From Pseudomonas lalkuanensis (GTDB lineage: Bacteria; Pseudomonadota; Gammaproteobacteria; Pseudomonadales; Pseudomonadaceae), in assembly GCF_008807375.1 (NCBI RefSeq), contig NZ_CP043311.1, positions 3,886,001-3,950,000 on the forward strand: DNA of 64,000 nucleotides, written 5' to 3'. The translations under genes were made by a program, and so were the position numbers. The notes under the pieces were generated by a model, which was not told where the DNA came from, searched no databases, and saw only the letters and a program-made list of their open reading frames with translations. Below, in pieces: positions 15,961-25,469 of the stretch; the first letter of the stretch is position 1; each line of letters begins with the position of its first letter.

Positions 15961-16449
15961 TCAGGCCGGCATTTCCAGGGGTTTTGGCGAAATGATGATG
16001 CCGTTGTTGTCGGCATAGACGAACTCACCGGGACGGAAGGTGACGCCGCCGAAGGTGACGGCCACGTTCAGGTCGCCGATGCCGCGCTTGTCGGTCTTCA
16101 TCGGGTGGCTGGCCAGCGCCTGGACGCCCAGGTCGGTCTGGGCGATCACATCGACGTCACGGATGCAGCCATAGACCACGATGCCTTCCCAACCGTTCTT
16201 CGCAGCCTTTTCGGCCAGCATGTCGCCCAGCAGGGCCCGGCGCAGGGAACCGCCGCCATCCACTACCAGCACCTTGCCCTTGCCCGGCAGGTCGACCTGC
16301 TCCTTGACCAGGGAGTTGTCCTCGAAGCACTTGATGGTGACGATCTCGCCGCCGAAGGAATCGCGGCCGCCGAAGTTGCTGAACATCGGCTCGACGACCT
16401 GGACCAGGTCCGGATAGGCATCGCACAGATCAGGGGTAACGTATTGCAT
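15961..16449 (-). CDS. rraA: RraA-family protein (RNase E inhibitor / HMG aldolase-like)
   Basis: This 162-residue single-domain protein has the phosphohistidine-swivel-like RraA fold: [35 protein letters not shown], and [12 protein letters not shown]. In Escherichia coli RraA binds RNase E; many homologues instead act as 4-hydroxy-4-methyl-2-oxoglutarate aldolases, using the G-x(20)-R-D pattern that is visible here (RD in GCIRDV). The two roles cannot be separated by eye. AAGGAG lies 6 bp before ATG 16449, so the ATG 6 bp upstream is excluded. Confidence 0.85.
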   Translation of the reverse strand: MQYVTPDLCDAYPDLVQVVEPMFSNFGGRDSFGGEIVTIKCFEDNSLVKEQVDLPGKGKVLVVDGGGSLRRALLGDMLAEKAAKNGWEGIVVYGCIRDVDVIAQTDLGVQALASHPMKTDKRGIGDLNVAVTFGGVTFRPGEFVYADNNGIIISPKPLEMPA

Positions 16450-16469
16450 GGACATCTCCTTGATAGCAG

Positions 16470-16768
16470 TTACAGATCGAGACCGATGCGGTCGCCGTCA
16501 CAGGTCAGCGGCAGGCGCTGCAACGGAGGGCAAGGTGCATTGCGCGGACGGCCATTGGCCAGGTCGAAGGCAATGCCGTGCCTGGAACAACGCAGCATCC
16601 CCTGTTCGAGAGTGCCGGTGTGCAGGGGCGCCCCTGGTGTGGGCAGCGATTTTCCATGAGGATCGGCCGCTGATCAACGACGATCAGCAATAGATGCCGC
16701 CCTTGCACCTGAAAGGCACCGCGATAGCCGCCCTGCAGGTTGATCAGTCGTTCCAGCGCTACGAACAT
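16470..16768 (-). pseudogene. Rieske [2Fe-2S] ferredoxin-like gene with a -1 frameshift
   Basis: Translation from ATG 16768 (GGAGG upstream) gives MFVALERLINLQGG.. to NRCPHQG, then leaves frame near 16635. Reading one base over restores PLHTGTLEQGMLRCSRHGIA, then a Rieske-like tail ending ICD-free GDRIGLDL at 16470. Together the halves contain the full cluster motif C-P-H..C-S-R-H-G. One G appears lost from a GGGG run next to GCGCCCC. It is either a recent pseudogene or a base-calling error. The intact product would be about 99 residues. Confidence 0.75.
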
Positions 16769-16852
16769 GGAGCCTCCAGCGCTCCGCGGTTCCCGCCATC
16801 TTTAGCACAGCCTCCCGCCTGCCGAAACCGGAACACGCCGGCGGGCAGCAAG

Positions 16853-17839
16853 CTAGAGCGCCAGTGCCTCGGCCGCTTGCGCCGCGCCCGGCAGGGCCTG
16901 GTGCTTCAGCCAATGGGCCACCAGGGGCCATACCTCTCGCTCGGCTGCCTTGCTCACCAGCATCTCGATGTGGCCGAAGTCTTCGCTGAACCCTTCATCT
17001 TTCGCCAGCCTCAGGAAGTGACGACAGTCCTCGGGCACCTGCTCCACCAGCTTGCGGCAAGCCCAGACCGGGTCCTGCAGGTCGCCTGCGGCAGCGACCG
17101 CAAGTACCGGCACGCGCACATCCGCCAGACCAGCCCACCAATCCCGCTCGGCATCGCCAAAGCGGCCGAACAGGCCGTGCCAGCGCATGCTCTCCAGGGC
17201 AAGGCCGATCGGTTCATCTTCCGGCCCGCGCTTCAGCCACGAGCCAGAAAGCACGCCGAAGCGCTTGAGCAGCAGGCGGCCTCCCCACGCCACCGGAGGC
17301 ATCTTCAGCGGCCAGTAGACACGGCTGACCTGGCTACCGAAGAGCGCGGCGGATGCCACGTCCTCCTCACCCAGGTAATGCCCGCCCAGGGCCGCAGCCA
17401 GGGTCGTACCGCCCAGGGAATGTCCAACCCAGTGTGGCGCCTGGCCAGCCTGCTCGCGAACGAAGGCGGCGATGGCCGGCAGGTCGTATCGGGCGTAATC
17501 CGCCACCCGGTTGCGGCGGTAGTGCTGATTGCGCGGCGACAGGCCGTGCCCGCGCATCTCTGCGATCCACAGGTCGAAGCCGGCACGCGCCAGATACGGG
17601 CCGAGCCCCAGGCCCTTGGGCGAGTACCAGAAACGGCGATTGGAAAAGCTGCCGTGCACGAGGATCACCGGCACGCCACGGGCACCTTCGTGGCCGAAGC
17701 GGCCAAGACGGGTGAGGACCAGTTCGACACTGGGGTCGGGACTGTTGCCGGGTTTCAGGCGATAGACGTCTTCGGTCAGGTCGCCACGGAGTTCCGCGCT
17801 GATCAGCGCCACGGGAAAGAGTTCGCTACTGCTTTGCAT
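16853..17839 (-). CDS. Alpha/beta hydrolase (esterase/lipase family)
   Basis: This 328-residue protein has an alpha/beta-hydrolase core: oxyanion region VILVHGSFSNRRFW, nucleophile elbow GHSLGG (about residue 150), and a late His in DFGHIEML with Asp candidates before it. It lacks a signal peptide and is likely cytoplasmic. The substrate is unknown. I chose ATG 17839; the GTG at 17854 lies immediately after the ppsA terminator T-run. It sits downstream of ppsA and upstream of the frameshifted Rieske gene, as I recall in related genomes. Confidence 0.8.
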   Translation of the reverse strand: MQSSSELFPVALISAELRGDLTEDVYRLKPGNSPDPSVELVLTRLGRFGHEGARGVPVILVHGSFSNRRFWYSPKGLGLGPYLARAGFDLWIAEMRGHGLSPRNQHYRRNRVADYARYDLPAIAAFVREQAGQAPHWVGHSLGGTTLAAALGGHYLGEEDVASAALFGSQVSRVYWPLKMPPVAWGGRLLLKRFGVLSGSWLKRGPEDEPIGLALESMRWHGLFGRFGDAERDWWAGLADVRVPVLAVAAAGDLQDPVWACRKLVEQVPEDCRHFLRLAKDEGFSEDFGHIEMLVSKAAEREVWPLVAHWLKHQALPGAAQAAEALAL

Positions 17840-17854
17840 GTTTGCTGCTTGCAC

Positions 17855-17886
17855 AAAAAAGGGCGGGTTCTGGAACCCGCCCTTTT
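17855..17886 (-). terminator. Terminator of ppsA
   Basis: A 14-bp perfect inverted repeat (AAAAGGGCGGGTTC / GAACCCGCCCTTTT) with a 2-bp centre is followed on the minus strand by T-rich sequence. It lies 20 bp after the ppsA stop codon. Confidence 0.9.
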
Positions 17887-17905
17887 CGTTTTGGCCAACG
17901 AAGGA

Positions 17906-20275
17906 TCAGGCCTGACCTTCCGCCAGGAAGAACCAGGTGTCCAGTACGGAGTCGGGGTTCAGCGAGACGCTCTCGATGCCCTGCTCCATCAGCCACTTGG
18001 CCAGATCCGGGTGGTCGGACGGGCCCTGGCCGCAGATGCCGATGTACTTGCCGGCCTTGTTGCAGGCGGCGATGGCGTTGGCCAGCAGCTTCTTCACAGC
18101 CGGGTTACGTTCGTCGAACAGGTGGGCGACGATGCCGGAGTCGCGGTCCAGGCCCAGGGTCAGCTGGGTGAGGTCGTTGGAGCCGATGGAGAAGCCATCG
18201 AAGAACTCCAGGAACTCCTCGGCCAGCAGGGCGTTGGACGGCAGTTCGCACATCATGATGACCTTCAGGCCGTTCTCGCCGCGCTTCAGGCCGTTACTGG
18301 CCAGCAGCTCGACCACCTGGCTCGCTTCGCCCAGGGTACGCACGAAGGGAACCATGATTTCGACGTTGGTCAGGCCCATCTCGTTGCGCACTTTCTTCAG
18401 CGCGCGGCATTCCAGCTCGAAGCAGTCACGGAAGGACTCGCTGATGTAGCGGGAAGCGCCACGGAAGCCGAGCATCGGGTTCTCTTCTTCCGGTTCATAG
18501 AGCTTGCCGCCGATCAGGTTGGCGTATTCGTTGGACTTGAAGTCCGACAGGCGCACGATGACTTTCTTCGGCCAGAAAGCCGCAGCGAGGGTGCTGATAC
18601 CTTCCACCAGCTTCTCGACATAGAAGCCGACCGGATCGTCGTAACCGGCGATGCGCTTCTCGACGCTTTCCTTGATCTCCGCCGGCAGGCTGGCGAAGTT
18701 CAGCAGCGCCTTCGGGTGTACGCCGATCATGCGGTTGATGATGAATTCCAGACGCGCCAGGCCCACGCCCTCGTTGGGCAGCTGGGCGAAGTCGAAGGCG
18801 CGGTCCGGGTTGCCGACGTTCATCATGATCTTGAACGGCAGGTCGGGCATGGCGTCGACCGAGTTGGTGCGGATATCGAAGCCCAGCTGGCCTTCGAAGA
18901 TGAAACCGGTGTCGCCTTCGGCGCAGGAAACGGTCACACCCTGACCATCCTGCAGTACCTGGGTGGCGTTGCCGCAACCCACGACTGCCGGGATACCCAG
19001 TTCACGGGCGATGATCGCCGCGTGGCAGGTACGACCGCCGCGGTTGGTGACGATGGCGCTGGCGCGCTTCATCACGGGCTCCCAGTCCGGGTCGGTCATG
19101 TCGGAGACCAGCACGTCGCCCGGCTGGACCTTGTCCATCTCGGATACGTCGTGGATCACGCGAACCGGGCCGGCGCCAATGCGCTGGCCGATGGCACGGC
19201 CTTCCACCAGGACCTTGCCCTTTTCCTTCAGCAGGTAGCGCTCCATCACGGTAGCGCTGGCACGGCTCTTAACGGTTTCCGGGCGGGCCTGCACGATGTA
19301 CAGCTTGCCGTCGTCACCGTCCTTGGCCCACTCGATATCCATCGGGCGGCCGTAGTGTTTCTCGATGATCAGCGCCTGCTTGGCCAGTTCGGCCACTTCA
19401 GCGTCGGAGAGGGCGAAACGGGCGCGGTCGGCACGGTCAACGTCGACGGTCTTCACCGACTTGCCAGCCTTGGCTTCCTCGCCATAGACCATCTTGATCG
19501 CCTTGCTGCCCAGGTTGCGGCGCAGGATGGCGGGGCGACCCGCTTCCAGGGTTGCCTTGTGCACGTAGAACTCGTCGGGGTTCACGGCGCCCTGCACGAC
19601 GGTTTCGCCGAGGCCATAGGCGGCGGTGATGAACACCACATCACGGAAGCCGGATTCGGTATCCAGGGTGAACATCACACCGGCGGTACCGGTTTCCGAA
19701 CGGACCATGCGCTGCACGCCAGCGGACAGGGCGACCAGCTTGTGGTCGAAGCCCTGGTGCACGCGGTAGGCGATGGCACGGTCGTTGAACAGGGAGGCGA
19801 AGACTTCCTTGGCAGCGCGGATCACGTTGTCCACGCCACGGATGTTCAGGAAGGTTTCCTGCTGGCCGGCGAAGGACGCGTCGGGCAGGTCTTCGGCGGT
19901 GGCGGAGGAACGCACGGCCACGGCCAGGTTGTCATTGCCCTTGGCCAGTTCGGCAAAGGCGCTGCGAATTTCGGCGTCCAGACGGGCGGGGAACTCGGCG
20001 TCCATCACCCACTGGCGGATTTCGGCGCCGGTCTTGGCGAGGGCATTGACGTCATCCACATCGAGCCTGTCGAGGGCGGCATGGATACGATCGTTCAGGC
20101 CGCTCTGCTCAAGGAAGTCACGGTAGGCCTGGGCGGTAGTGGCGAAACCACCGGGAACGGAAACACCGGCGCCAGCCAGATTGCTGATCATCTCGCCCAG
20201 GGATGCGTTCTTGCCCCCCACATGCTCAACATCATGGACGCCGAGCTTATCGAGGGAAACTACGTACTCTACCAA
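17906..20275 (-). CDS. ppsA: Phosphoenolpyruvate synthase
   Basis: The 789-residue enzyme makes PEP from pyruvate and ATP for gluconeogenesis. The N-terminal ATP-grasp domain starts [15 protein letters not shown]. The swivelling phosphohistidine domain has [21 protein letters not shown] (catalytic His near residue 420). The C-terminal PEP-binding barrel ends with the catalytic Cys in [14 protein letters not shown]. The start is a TTG with GGAGAG 8 bp upstream. It is transcribed divergently from its regulator ppsR. Confidence 0.96.
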   Translation of the reverse strand: MVEYVVSLDKLGVHDVEHVGGKNASLGEMISNLAGAGVSVPGGFATTAQAYRDFLEQSGLNDRIHAALDRLDVDDVNALAKTGAEIRQWVMDAEFPARLDAEIRSAFAELAKGNDNLAVAVRSSATAEDLPDASFAGQQETFLNIRGVDNVIRAAKEVFASLFNDRAIAYRVHQGFDHKLVALSAGVQRMVRSETGTAGVMFTLDTESGFRDVVFITAAYGLGETVVQGAVNPDEFYVHKATLEAGRPAILRRNLGSKAIKMVYGEEAKAGKSVKTVDVDRADRARFALSDAEVAELAKQALIIEKHYGRPMDIEWAKDGDDGKLYIVQARPETVKSRASATVMERYLLKEKGKVLVEGRAIGQRIGAGPVRVIHDVSEMDKVQPGDVLVSDMTDPDWEPVMKRASAIVTNRGGRTCHAAIIARELGIPAVVGCGNATQVLQDGQGVTVSCAEGDTGFIFEGQLGFDIRTNSVDAMPDLPFKIMMNVGNPDRAFDFAQLPNEGVGLARLEFIINRMIGVHPKALLNFASLPAEIKESVEKRIAGYDDPVGFYVEKLVEGISTLAAAFWPKKVIVRLSDFKSNEYANLIGGKLYEPEEENPMLGFRGASRYISESFRDCFELECRALKKVRNEMGLTNVEIMVPFVRTLGEASQVVELLASNGLKRGENGLKVIMMCELPSNALLAEEFLEFFDGFSIGSNDLTQLTLGLDRDSGIVAHLFDERNPAVKKLLANAIAACNKAGKYIGICGQGPSDHPDLAKWLMEQGIESVSLNPDSVLDTWFFLAEGQA

Positions 20276-20439
20276 GGTGATCTCTCCACTAATTGTTGGA
20301 AAAGCTCATGCGGAACCACTCCGCAGCGTTCTGGCCTTGGGCCAGAAAAATACGTCACAATGCCGACCGGCTCGGGCCTGGCGAAAAACGCGGCCTATCA
20401 TAGCCAAGAATCGTTCCTGACTTAAGGCCTTTGGCGCAA

Positions 20440-21258
20440 ATGAAACGAACCGCTTTCTTCATCTCCGATGGTACCGGTATCACTGCGGAAACCCTTGGCC
20501 AGAGCCTCCTGGCGCAGTTCGAGACCATCGCTTTCCACAAGCTCACGCGCCCCTATATAGACAGCGTCGAGAAAGCGCGCGCCATGGTACAGCAAATCAA
20601 CAGGGCTGCGGAGGCGGACGGCGTCCGCCCGATCATCTTCGACACCATCGTGAACCAGGAGATCCGCGACATCCTGGCGACGTCCAATGGCTTCATGATC
20701 GACATCTTCTCCACATTCCTTTCTCCACTGGAACAGGAACTTACTTCGCACTCTTCCTACTCCGTCGGCAAATCCCACTCCATCGGTCACCACACCAACT
20801 ACATGGAGCGGATCGAGGCGGTCAACTTCGCCCTAGACAACGACGACGGCGCCCGTACCCACTACTACGACAAGGCCGACCTGATCCTGGTGGGCGTGTC
20901 CCGCTGCGGCAAGACGCCGACCTGTCTGTATATGGCAATGCAATACGGAATTCGTGCCGCAAACTATCCGTTGACCGAGGAAGACATGGAGCGGCTGCAG
21001 CTTCCCGCCGCCCTCAAGAAGTACAAGGACAAGCTGTTCGGCCTGACCATCGACCCCGATCGTCTCACCGCCATCCGCAACGAGCGCAAGCCCAACAGCC
21101 GTTACGCGAGCTTCGCCCAGTGCGAGTTCGAAGTGCGCGAGGTAGAGACCCTGTTCCGTCGCGAGAACATCAACTTCATCAACTCCACGCATTTCTCGGT
21201 GGAGGAAATCTCCGCCAAGATCCTGGTGGAAAAAGGCGTCGAGCGCCGGCTCAAGTAA
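20440..21258 (+). CDS. ppsR: PEP synthase regulatory protein (kinase/pyrophosphorylase)
   Basis: This 272-residue DUF299-family protein inactivates PEP synthase by ADP-dependent phosphorylation and reverses it by phosphate-dependent dephosphorylation. The P-loop-like [15 protein letters not shown] is at about 150-165 and the N-terminus [18 protein letters not shown] is typical. ATG 20440 replaces the upstream TTG. The 164-bp divergent spacer to ppsA must hold both promoters, but I see no confident boxes. Confidence 0.94.
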   Translation: MKRTAFFISDGTGITAETLGQSLLAQFETIAFHKLTRPYIDSVEKARAMVQQINRAAEADGVRPIIFDTIVNQEIRDILATSNGFMIDIFSTFLSPLEQELTSHSSYSVGKSHSIGHHTNYMERIEAVNFALDNDDGARTHYYDKADLILVGVSRCGKTPTCLYMAMQYGIRAANYPLTEEDMERLQLPAALKKYKDKLFGLTIDPDRLTAIRNERKPNSRYASFAQCEFEVREVETLFRRENINFINSTHFSVEEISAKILVEKGVERRLK

Positions 21259-21273
21259 GCCCGACACCCAAAG

Positions 21274-21299
21274 AAAAAGCCCGCCTCGGCGGGCTTTTT
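21274..21299 (+). terminator. Terminator of ppsR
   Basis: AAAAAGCCCGCC / GGCGGGCTTTTT with a 2-bp centre forms a strong stem ending in TTTTT, 17 bp after the ppsR stop. Confidence 0.9.
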
Positions 21300-21323
21300 C
21301 ATGCCTGGGAACCAGCGACCCCG

Positions 21324-21517
21324 GTCTTGTACGAGAAGTCGTCGAGCGAAGGTCAGGCGAGGCAAAATTGGGTGAGGAAGCGGAGTTAACGACTGTTAAT
21401 GAGCATTACTCGCTCCGCTCACCCTTCGGGCCGCGCTGAAGCGCGCTAGCCGCAAGCGGCTTTCCGAACCGATTTTTAACGAAGCATCACCGAGCGCAGG
21501 CAGTTTTCGTACATGAC
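21324..21517. repeat. MITE-like intergenic repeat, copy 1
   Basis: This 194-bp segment is bounded by imperfect 17-bp terminal inverted repeats (GTCTTGTACGAGAAGTC and CAGTTTTCGTACATGAC, 13 of 17 matching). It contains the core at 21379-21407 (AGCGGAGTTAACG..TGAGCATT), which recurs in changed form at 55140-55169. It has no coding capacity and ends exactly at the prpF stop codon. It is a candidate non-autonomous element or dispersed hairpin repeat. Confidence 0.5.
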
Positions 21518-22705
21518 CTAGAAGGAATCGCCCGGCACCCGCACCCAGCCTTCCATCAGCACACGGGAGCTGCGGCTCATGATGGCCTTGGTGACCGTCC
21601 ACTCGCCGTCCACCTGCTTCGCCTCTGCGCCCACGCGCAAGGTGCCGGAGGGATGACCGAAACGCACGGCGCTACGCTCGCCACCACCGGCGGCAAGGTT
21701 CACCAGGGTGCCCGGAATGGCAGCGGCGGTGCCGATAGCCACAGCAGCAGTGCCCATCATCGCGTGGTGCAGCTTGCCCATGGACAGCGCGCGCACCAGC
21801 AGGTCGATTTCGCCGGCCTGCACTTCCTTGCCACTGGAGGTGCGGTAGTTCCTTGCCGGGGCGACGAAGGCGATCTTCGGCGTGTGCTGGCGGGTCGCGG
21901 CTTCCCCGGGGGTCTTGATCAGGCCCATGCGCAGGGCGCCGGCGACGCGGATCTTCTCGAAACGTGCCAGCTGCTCCGGATCGCCATTGATGGCTTCGCG
22001 CAGCTCGGTGCCGGTGTAACCGATGTCCTCGGCGTTGACGAACACGGTCGGGATGCCGGCGCTGATCATGGTCGCCTTGAAGGTGCCGACACCGGGCACT
22101 TCCAGGTCGTCCACGAGGTTGCCGGTGGGGAACATCGAGCCTCCCTCCTCCCCATCGTCGGACGGATCGAGGAACTCCAGCACGATTTCCGCGGCCGGGA
22201 AGGTCACGCCGTCGAGCTCGAAGTCGCCGGTTTCCTGTACCTGGCCATTGGTGACCGGCACATGGGCGATGATGGTTTTCTGGATATTGGCCTGCCAGAT
22301 GCGCACCACGCAGGTGCCGTTCTCCGGAATGCGTTCCGGATCGACCAACCCGGCATGCAGCGCGAAGGAACCGGCTGCGGTGGACAGGTTGCCGCAGTTG
22401 CCGCTCCAGTCGACGAAGGCCTTGTCGATGGAAATCTGGCCGTAGAGGTAATCCACGTCGTGGCCGGGCTGGCTGCTCTTCGACAGGATCACGCACTTGC
22501 TGGTGCTGGAGGTGGCGCCGCCCATGCCGTCGATATGCGCGGAGTACGGGTCCGGACTGCCGATCACGCGCATGAACAGCTTGTCGCGCGCTTCGCCAGG
22601 CACCTGGCAGCGCTCGGGCAGGTCTTGCAGGCGGAAGAACACGCCCTTGCTGGTACCACCACGGATGTAGGTGGCGGGGATTCTGACTTGGGGTACGTGG
22701 GCCAT
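21518..22705 (-). CDS. prpF: PrpF, AcnD-accessory 2-methylaconitate isomerase
   Basis: The 395-residue protein belongs to the PrpF/diaminopimelate-epimerase-fold family: RIPATYIRGGTSKGVFF at the N-terminus, SGNCGNLSTAAGSFAL around one active-site Cys, and GGGERSAVRFGHPSGTL near the end. It isomerises the 2-methylaconitate isomer formed by AcnD so the methylcitrate cycle can proceed. ATG 22705 (AGGACA upstream) is preferred to the upstream GC-rich extension. It is the last gene of the prp operon. Confidence 0.93.
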   Translation of the reverse strand: MAHVPQVRIPATYIRGGTSKGVFFRLQDLPERCQVPGEARDKLFMRVIGSPDPYSAHIDGMGGATSSTSKCVILSKSSQPGHDVDYLYGQISIDKAFVDWSGNCGNLSTAAGSFALHAGLVDPERIPENGTCVVRIWQANIQKTIIAHVPVTNGQVQETGDFELDGVTFPAAEIVLEFLDPSDDGEEGGSMFPTGNLVDDLEVPGVGTFKATMISAGIPTVFVNAEDIGYTGTELREAINGDPEQLARFEKIRVAGALRMGLIKTPGEAATRQHTPKIAFVAPARNYRTSSGKEVQAGEIDLLVRALSMGKLHHAMMGTAAVAIGTAAAIPGTLVNLAAGGGERSAVRFGHPSGTLRVGAEAKQVDGEWTVTKAIMSRSSRVLMEGWVRVPGDSF

Positions 22706-22733
22706 GAATATTGTCCTGAAAGGCTTTGAATGC

Positions 22734-22822
22734 CCTTCTCCCCCAGGGAGAAGGTGCCCGAAGGGCGGATGAGGGAAGGCAGGCGCCATCCCTCACCCCA
22801 ACCTTCTCCCAGAGGGAGAAGG
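22734..22822. repeat. Paired CCTTCTCCC hairpins between acnD and prpF
   Basis: Two identical 9-bp stems, CCTTCTCCC / GGGAGAAGG, occur at 22734-22754 (loop CCA) and 22802-22822 (loop AGA). Between them are inverted GATGAGGGA / TCCCTCACC arms, so the whole block can fold as a cruciform or REP-like unit. It sits inside the prp operon and may lower or decouple prpF expression. Confidence 0.6.
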
Positions 22823-22836
22823 CGCTGTCGCGTGCC

Positions 22837-25467
22837 TTAGCCGACCGCTTTTTCCGAGGAGGCTTCGAGGAAGTCCTGGGCGAAGCGCTGCAGCACACCG
22901 CCAGCCTCGTAGATGGACACCTCTTCGGCGGTATCCAGGCGACAGGTCACCGGAACCTTGAGGGCTTCGCCGTTGGTACGGCGGATCACCAGGGTCAGGT
23001 CGGCGCGCGGCTTGCGCTCGCCGATCACGTCGAAGGTCTCGGTGCCGTCGATGCCGAGGGTCTTGCGGGTGGTACCCGGCTTGAACTCCAGCGGCAGCAC
23101 GCCCATGCCGATCAGGTTGGTGCGGTGGATACGCTCGAAGCCCTCGGCGACGATGGATTCGACACCCGCCAGGCGCACGCCCTTGGCCGCCCAGTCACGG
23201 GACGAACCCTGACCGTAGTCGGCACCGGCGATGATGATCAACGGCTGCTTGCGATCCATGTAGGTCTCGATGGCTTCCCACATGCGCATCACCTTGCCTT
23301 CCGGCTCGACGCGGGCCAGGGACCCCTTCTTCACCTCGCCGTCGACCACGGCCATTTCGTTCACCAACTGCGGGTTGGCGAAGGTGGCGCGCTGGGCGGT
23401 CAGGTGATCGCCGCGGTGGGTCGCGTAGGAGTTGAAGTCCTCCTCCGGCAGACCCATTTTCGCCAGGTACTCGCCAGCCGCCGAATCCGCCAGGATGGCG
23501 TTGGACGGCGACAGGTGGTCGGTGGTGATGTTGTCCGGCAGTACTGCCAGCGGACGCATGCCCTTGAGGGTACGCTCGCCGGCCAGGGCGCCTTCCCAGT
23601 ACGGCGGGCGACGGATGTAGGTGCTCATCGGGCGCCAGTCGTACAGCGGACTCTCGGCTTCCTTCACCGCACCCAGATCGAACATCGGGATGTAGATCTG
23701 CTTGAACTGCTCGGGCTTCACCGAGGCGGCGACAATGGCGTCGATCTCCTCGTCGCTCGGCCACAGGTCCTTCAGGGTGATGGGATTGCCCGCCTGGTCA
23801 TGGCCCAGCACGTCCTGCTCGATGTCGAAGCGCACGGTACCGGCGATGGCGTAGGCCACCACCAGCGGCGGCGAGGCGAGGAAGGCCTGCTTGGCGTACG
23901 GGTGGATACGGCCGTCGAAGTTGCGGTTACCCGACAGCACGGCGGTGGCGTAGAGGTCACGGTCGATGATTTCCTGCTGGATCACAGGATCGAGCGCGCC
24001 GGACATGCCGTTACAGGTGGTGCACGCGTAGGCGACGATGCCGAAGCCGAGCTTTTCCAGTTCCGGCAGCAGGCCGGCTTCTTCCAGGTACAGCTTGGCG
24101 ACCTTCGAGCCCGGCGCGAAAGAGGTCTTCACCCAGGGCTTGCGCACCAGGCCCAGCTCGTTGGCCTTCTTCGCCACCAGACCGGCAGCCACGACGTTGC
24201 GCGGGTTGGAGGTGTTGGTGCAGCTGGTGATGGCGGCGATGATCACCGCGCCATCCGGCATCAGGCCGTCGGCCTCTTCAGCCTTGCCGGCTTCGAGCTT
24301 GGCTTCGTCGGCAATGCCGCGCTCGGCCAGCGCGGAAGTCGGCAGGCGACGATGCGGGTTGGACGGGCCCGCCATGTTGCGCGCCACGGTGGACAGGTCG
24401 AACTGCAGCACTCGCTCGTACTCGGCGGTGACCAGTGCATCGCCCCACAGACCGGTGGTCTTGGCGTAGTTCTCGACCAGCGCCACCTGCTCCGGCTCGC
24501 GACCGGTGAGCGTGAGGTATTCGATCGTCTGCCTGTCGATGTAGAACATCGCCGCAGTGGCGCCGTACTCCGGGCACATGTTGGAGATGGTGGCGCGGTC
24601 GCCGATGGACAGGCTGTCGGCCCCTTCGCCGAAGAACTCGACGTAGGCACCCACCACCTTCTCCTTGCGCAGGAACTCGGTCAGGGCCAGGACGATATCG
24701 GTCGCGGTGATGCCGGGCTGGCGCTTGCCGGTCAGCTTGACGCCGACGATGTCGGGCAGGCGCATCATCGAGGCGCGGCCGAGCATCACGGTTTCCGCTT
24801 CCAGGCCGCCTACACCGATGGCGATCACGCCCAGGGCATCCACGTGCGGGGTGTGGCTGTCGGTACCGACGCAGGTGTCGGGGAAGGCCACGCCACCACG
24901 CGCCTGGATCACCGGGCTCATTTTCTCCAGGTTGATCTGGTGCATGATGCCGTTGCCGGCCGGGATCACGTCGACGTTCTTGAACGCAGTCTTGGTCCAC
25001 TCGATGAAGTGGAAGCGGTCCTCGTTGCGGCGCTCTTCAACGGCACGGTTCTTTTCGAACGCGTCCGGGTCGAAACCACCGAACTCGACGGCCAGCGAGT
25101 GGTCGACGATCAGTTGGGTCGGCACCACCGGGTTGACCTTGGACGGGTCACCGCCCTGCTCGGCGATGGCGTCGCGCAGGCCGGCCAGGTCCACCAGGGC
25201 GGTCTGGCCGAGGATGTCGTGGCAGACCACGCGGGCCGGGTACCAGGGGAAGTCCAGGTCACGCTTGCGTTCGATCAGCTGCTTGAGCGAATCGGTCAGC
25301 ATGGCCGGATCGCAGCGACGCACCAGTTGTTCGGCCAGCACGCGGGAGGTGTACGGCAGCCTGGCGTAGGCGCCGGGGGCGATGGCATCCACCGCCTCGC
25401 GGGCATCGAAGTAGTCGAGCGCCGTGCCCGGCAGGCTCTTGCGGTATTGGCTATTCATGCTGTTCAT
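22837..25467 (-). CDS. acnD: AcnD, Fe/S-dependent 2-methylisocitrate dehydratase
   Basis: The 876-residue aconitase-family enzyme has the cluster-ligand motifs ITSCTNTSNPRN and CTTCNGMSG and the C-terminal swivel sequence YGQGSSRDWAAKG. AcnD dehydrates 2-methylcitrate to a 2-methylaconitate isomer and needs PrpF to complete the step. The start at 25467 (MNSMNSQYRKSLPGT) is 2 bp after the prpC stop; a second ATG at 25458 is also plausible. It replaces the missing prpD. Confidence 0.94.
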   Translation of the reverse strand: MNSMNSQYRKSLPGTALDYFDAREAVDAIAPGAYARLPYTSRVLAEQLVRRCDPAMLTDSLKQLIERKRDLDFPWYPARVVCHDILGQTALVDLAGLRDAIAEQGGDPSKVNPVVPTQLIVDHSLAVEFGGFDPDAFEKNRAVEERRNEDRFHFIEWTKTAFKNVDVIPAGNGIMHQINLEKMSPVIQARGGVAFPDTCVGTDSHTPHVDALGVIAIGVGGLEAETVMLGRASMMRLPDIVGVKLTGKRQPGITATDIVLALTEFLRKEKVVGAYVEFFGEGADSLSIGDRATISNMCPEYGATAAMFYIDRQTIEYLTLTGREPEQVALVENYAKTTGLWGDALVTAEYERVLQFDLSTVARNMAGPSNPHRRLPTSALAERGIADEAKLEAGKAEEADGLMPDGAVIIAAITSCTNTSNPRNVVAAGLVAKKANELGLVRKPWVKTSFAPGSKVAKLYLEEAGLLPELEKLGFGIVAYACTTCNGMSGALDPVIQQEIIDRDLYATAVLSGNRNFDGRIHPYAKQAFLASPPLVVAYAIAGTVRFDIEQDVLGHDQAGNPITLKDLWPSDEEIDAIVAASVKPEQFKQIYIPMFDLGAVKEAESPLYDWRPMSTYIRRPPYWEGALAGERTLKGMRPLAVLPDNITTDHLSPSNAILADSAAGEYLAKMGLPEEDFNSYATHRGDHLTAQRATFANPQLVNEMAVVDGEVKKGSLARVEPEGKVMRMWEAIETYMDRKQPLIIIAGADYGQGSSRDWAAKGVRLAGVESIVAEGFERIHRTNLIGMGVLPLEFKPGTTRKTLGIDGTETFDVIGERKPRADLTLVIRRTNGEALKVPVTCRLDTAEEVSIYEAGGVLQRFAQDFLEASSEKAVG

Positions 25468-25469
25468 GA

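Noticed and set aside
16694..20425. A 1243-codon open frame on the plus strand across ppsA
   Set aside because: It lies antisense to the alpha/beta hydrolase and ppsA genes, which have full family motifs. Its product is compositionally odd with no domain. Long antisense frames are common in DNA of this GC content.
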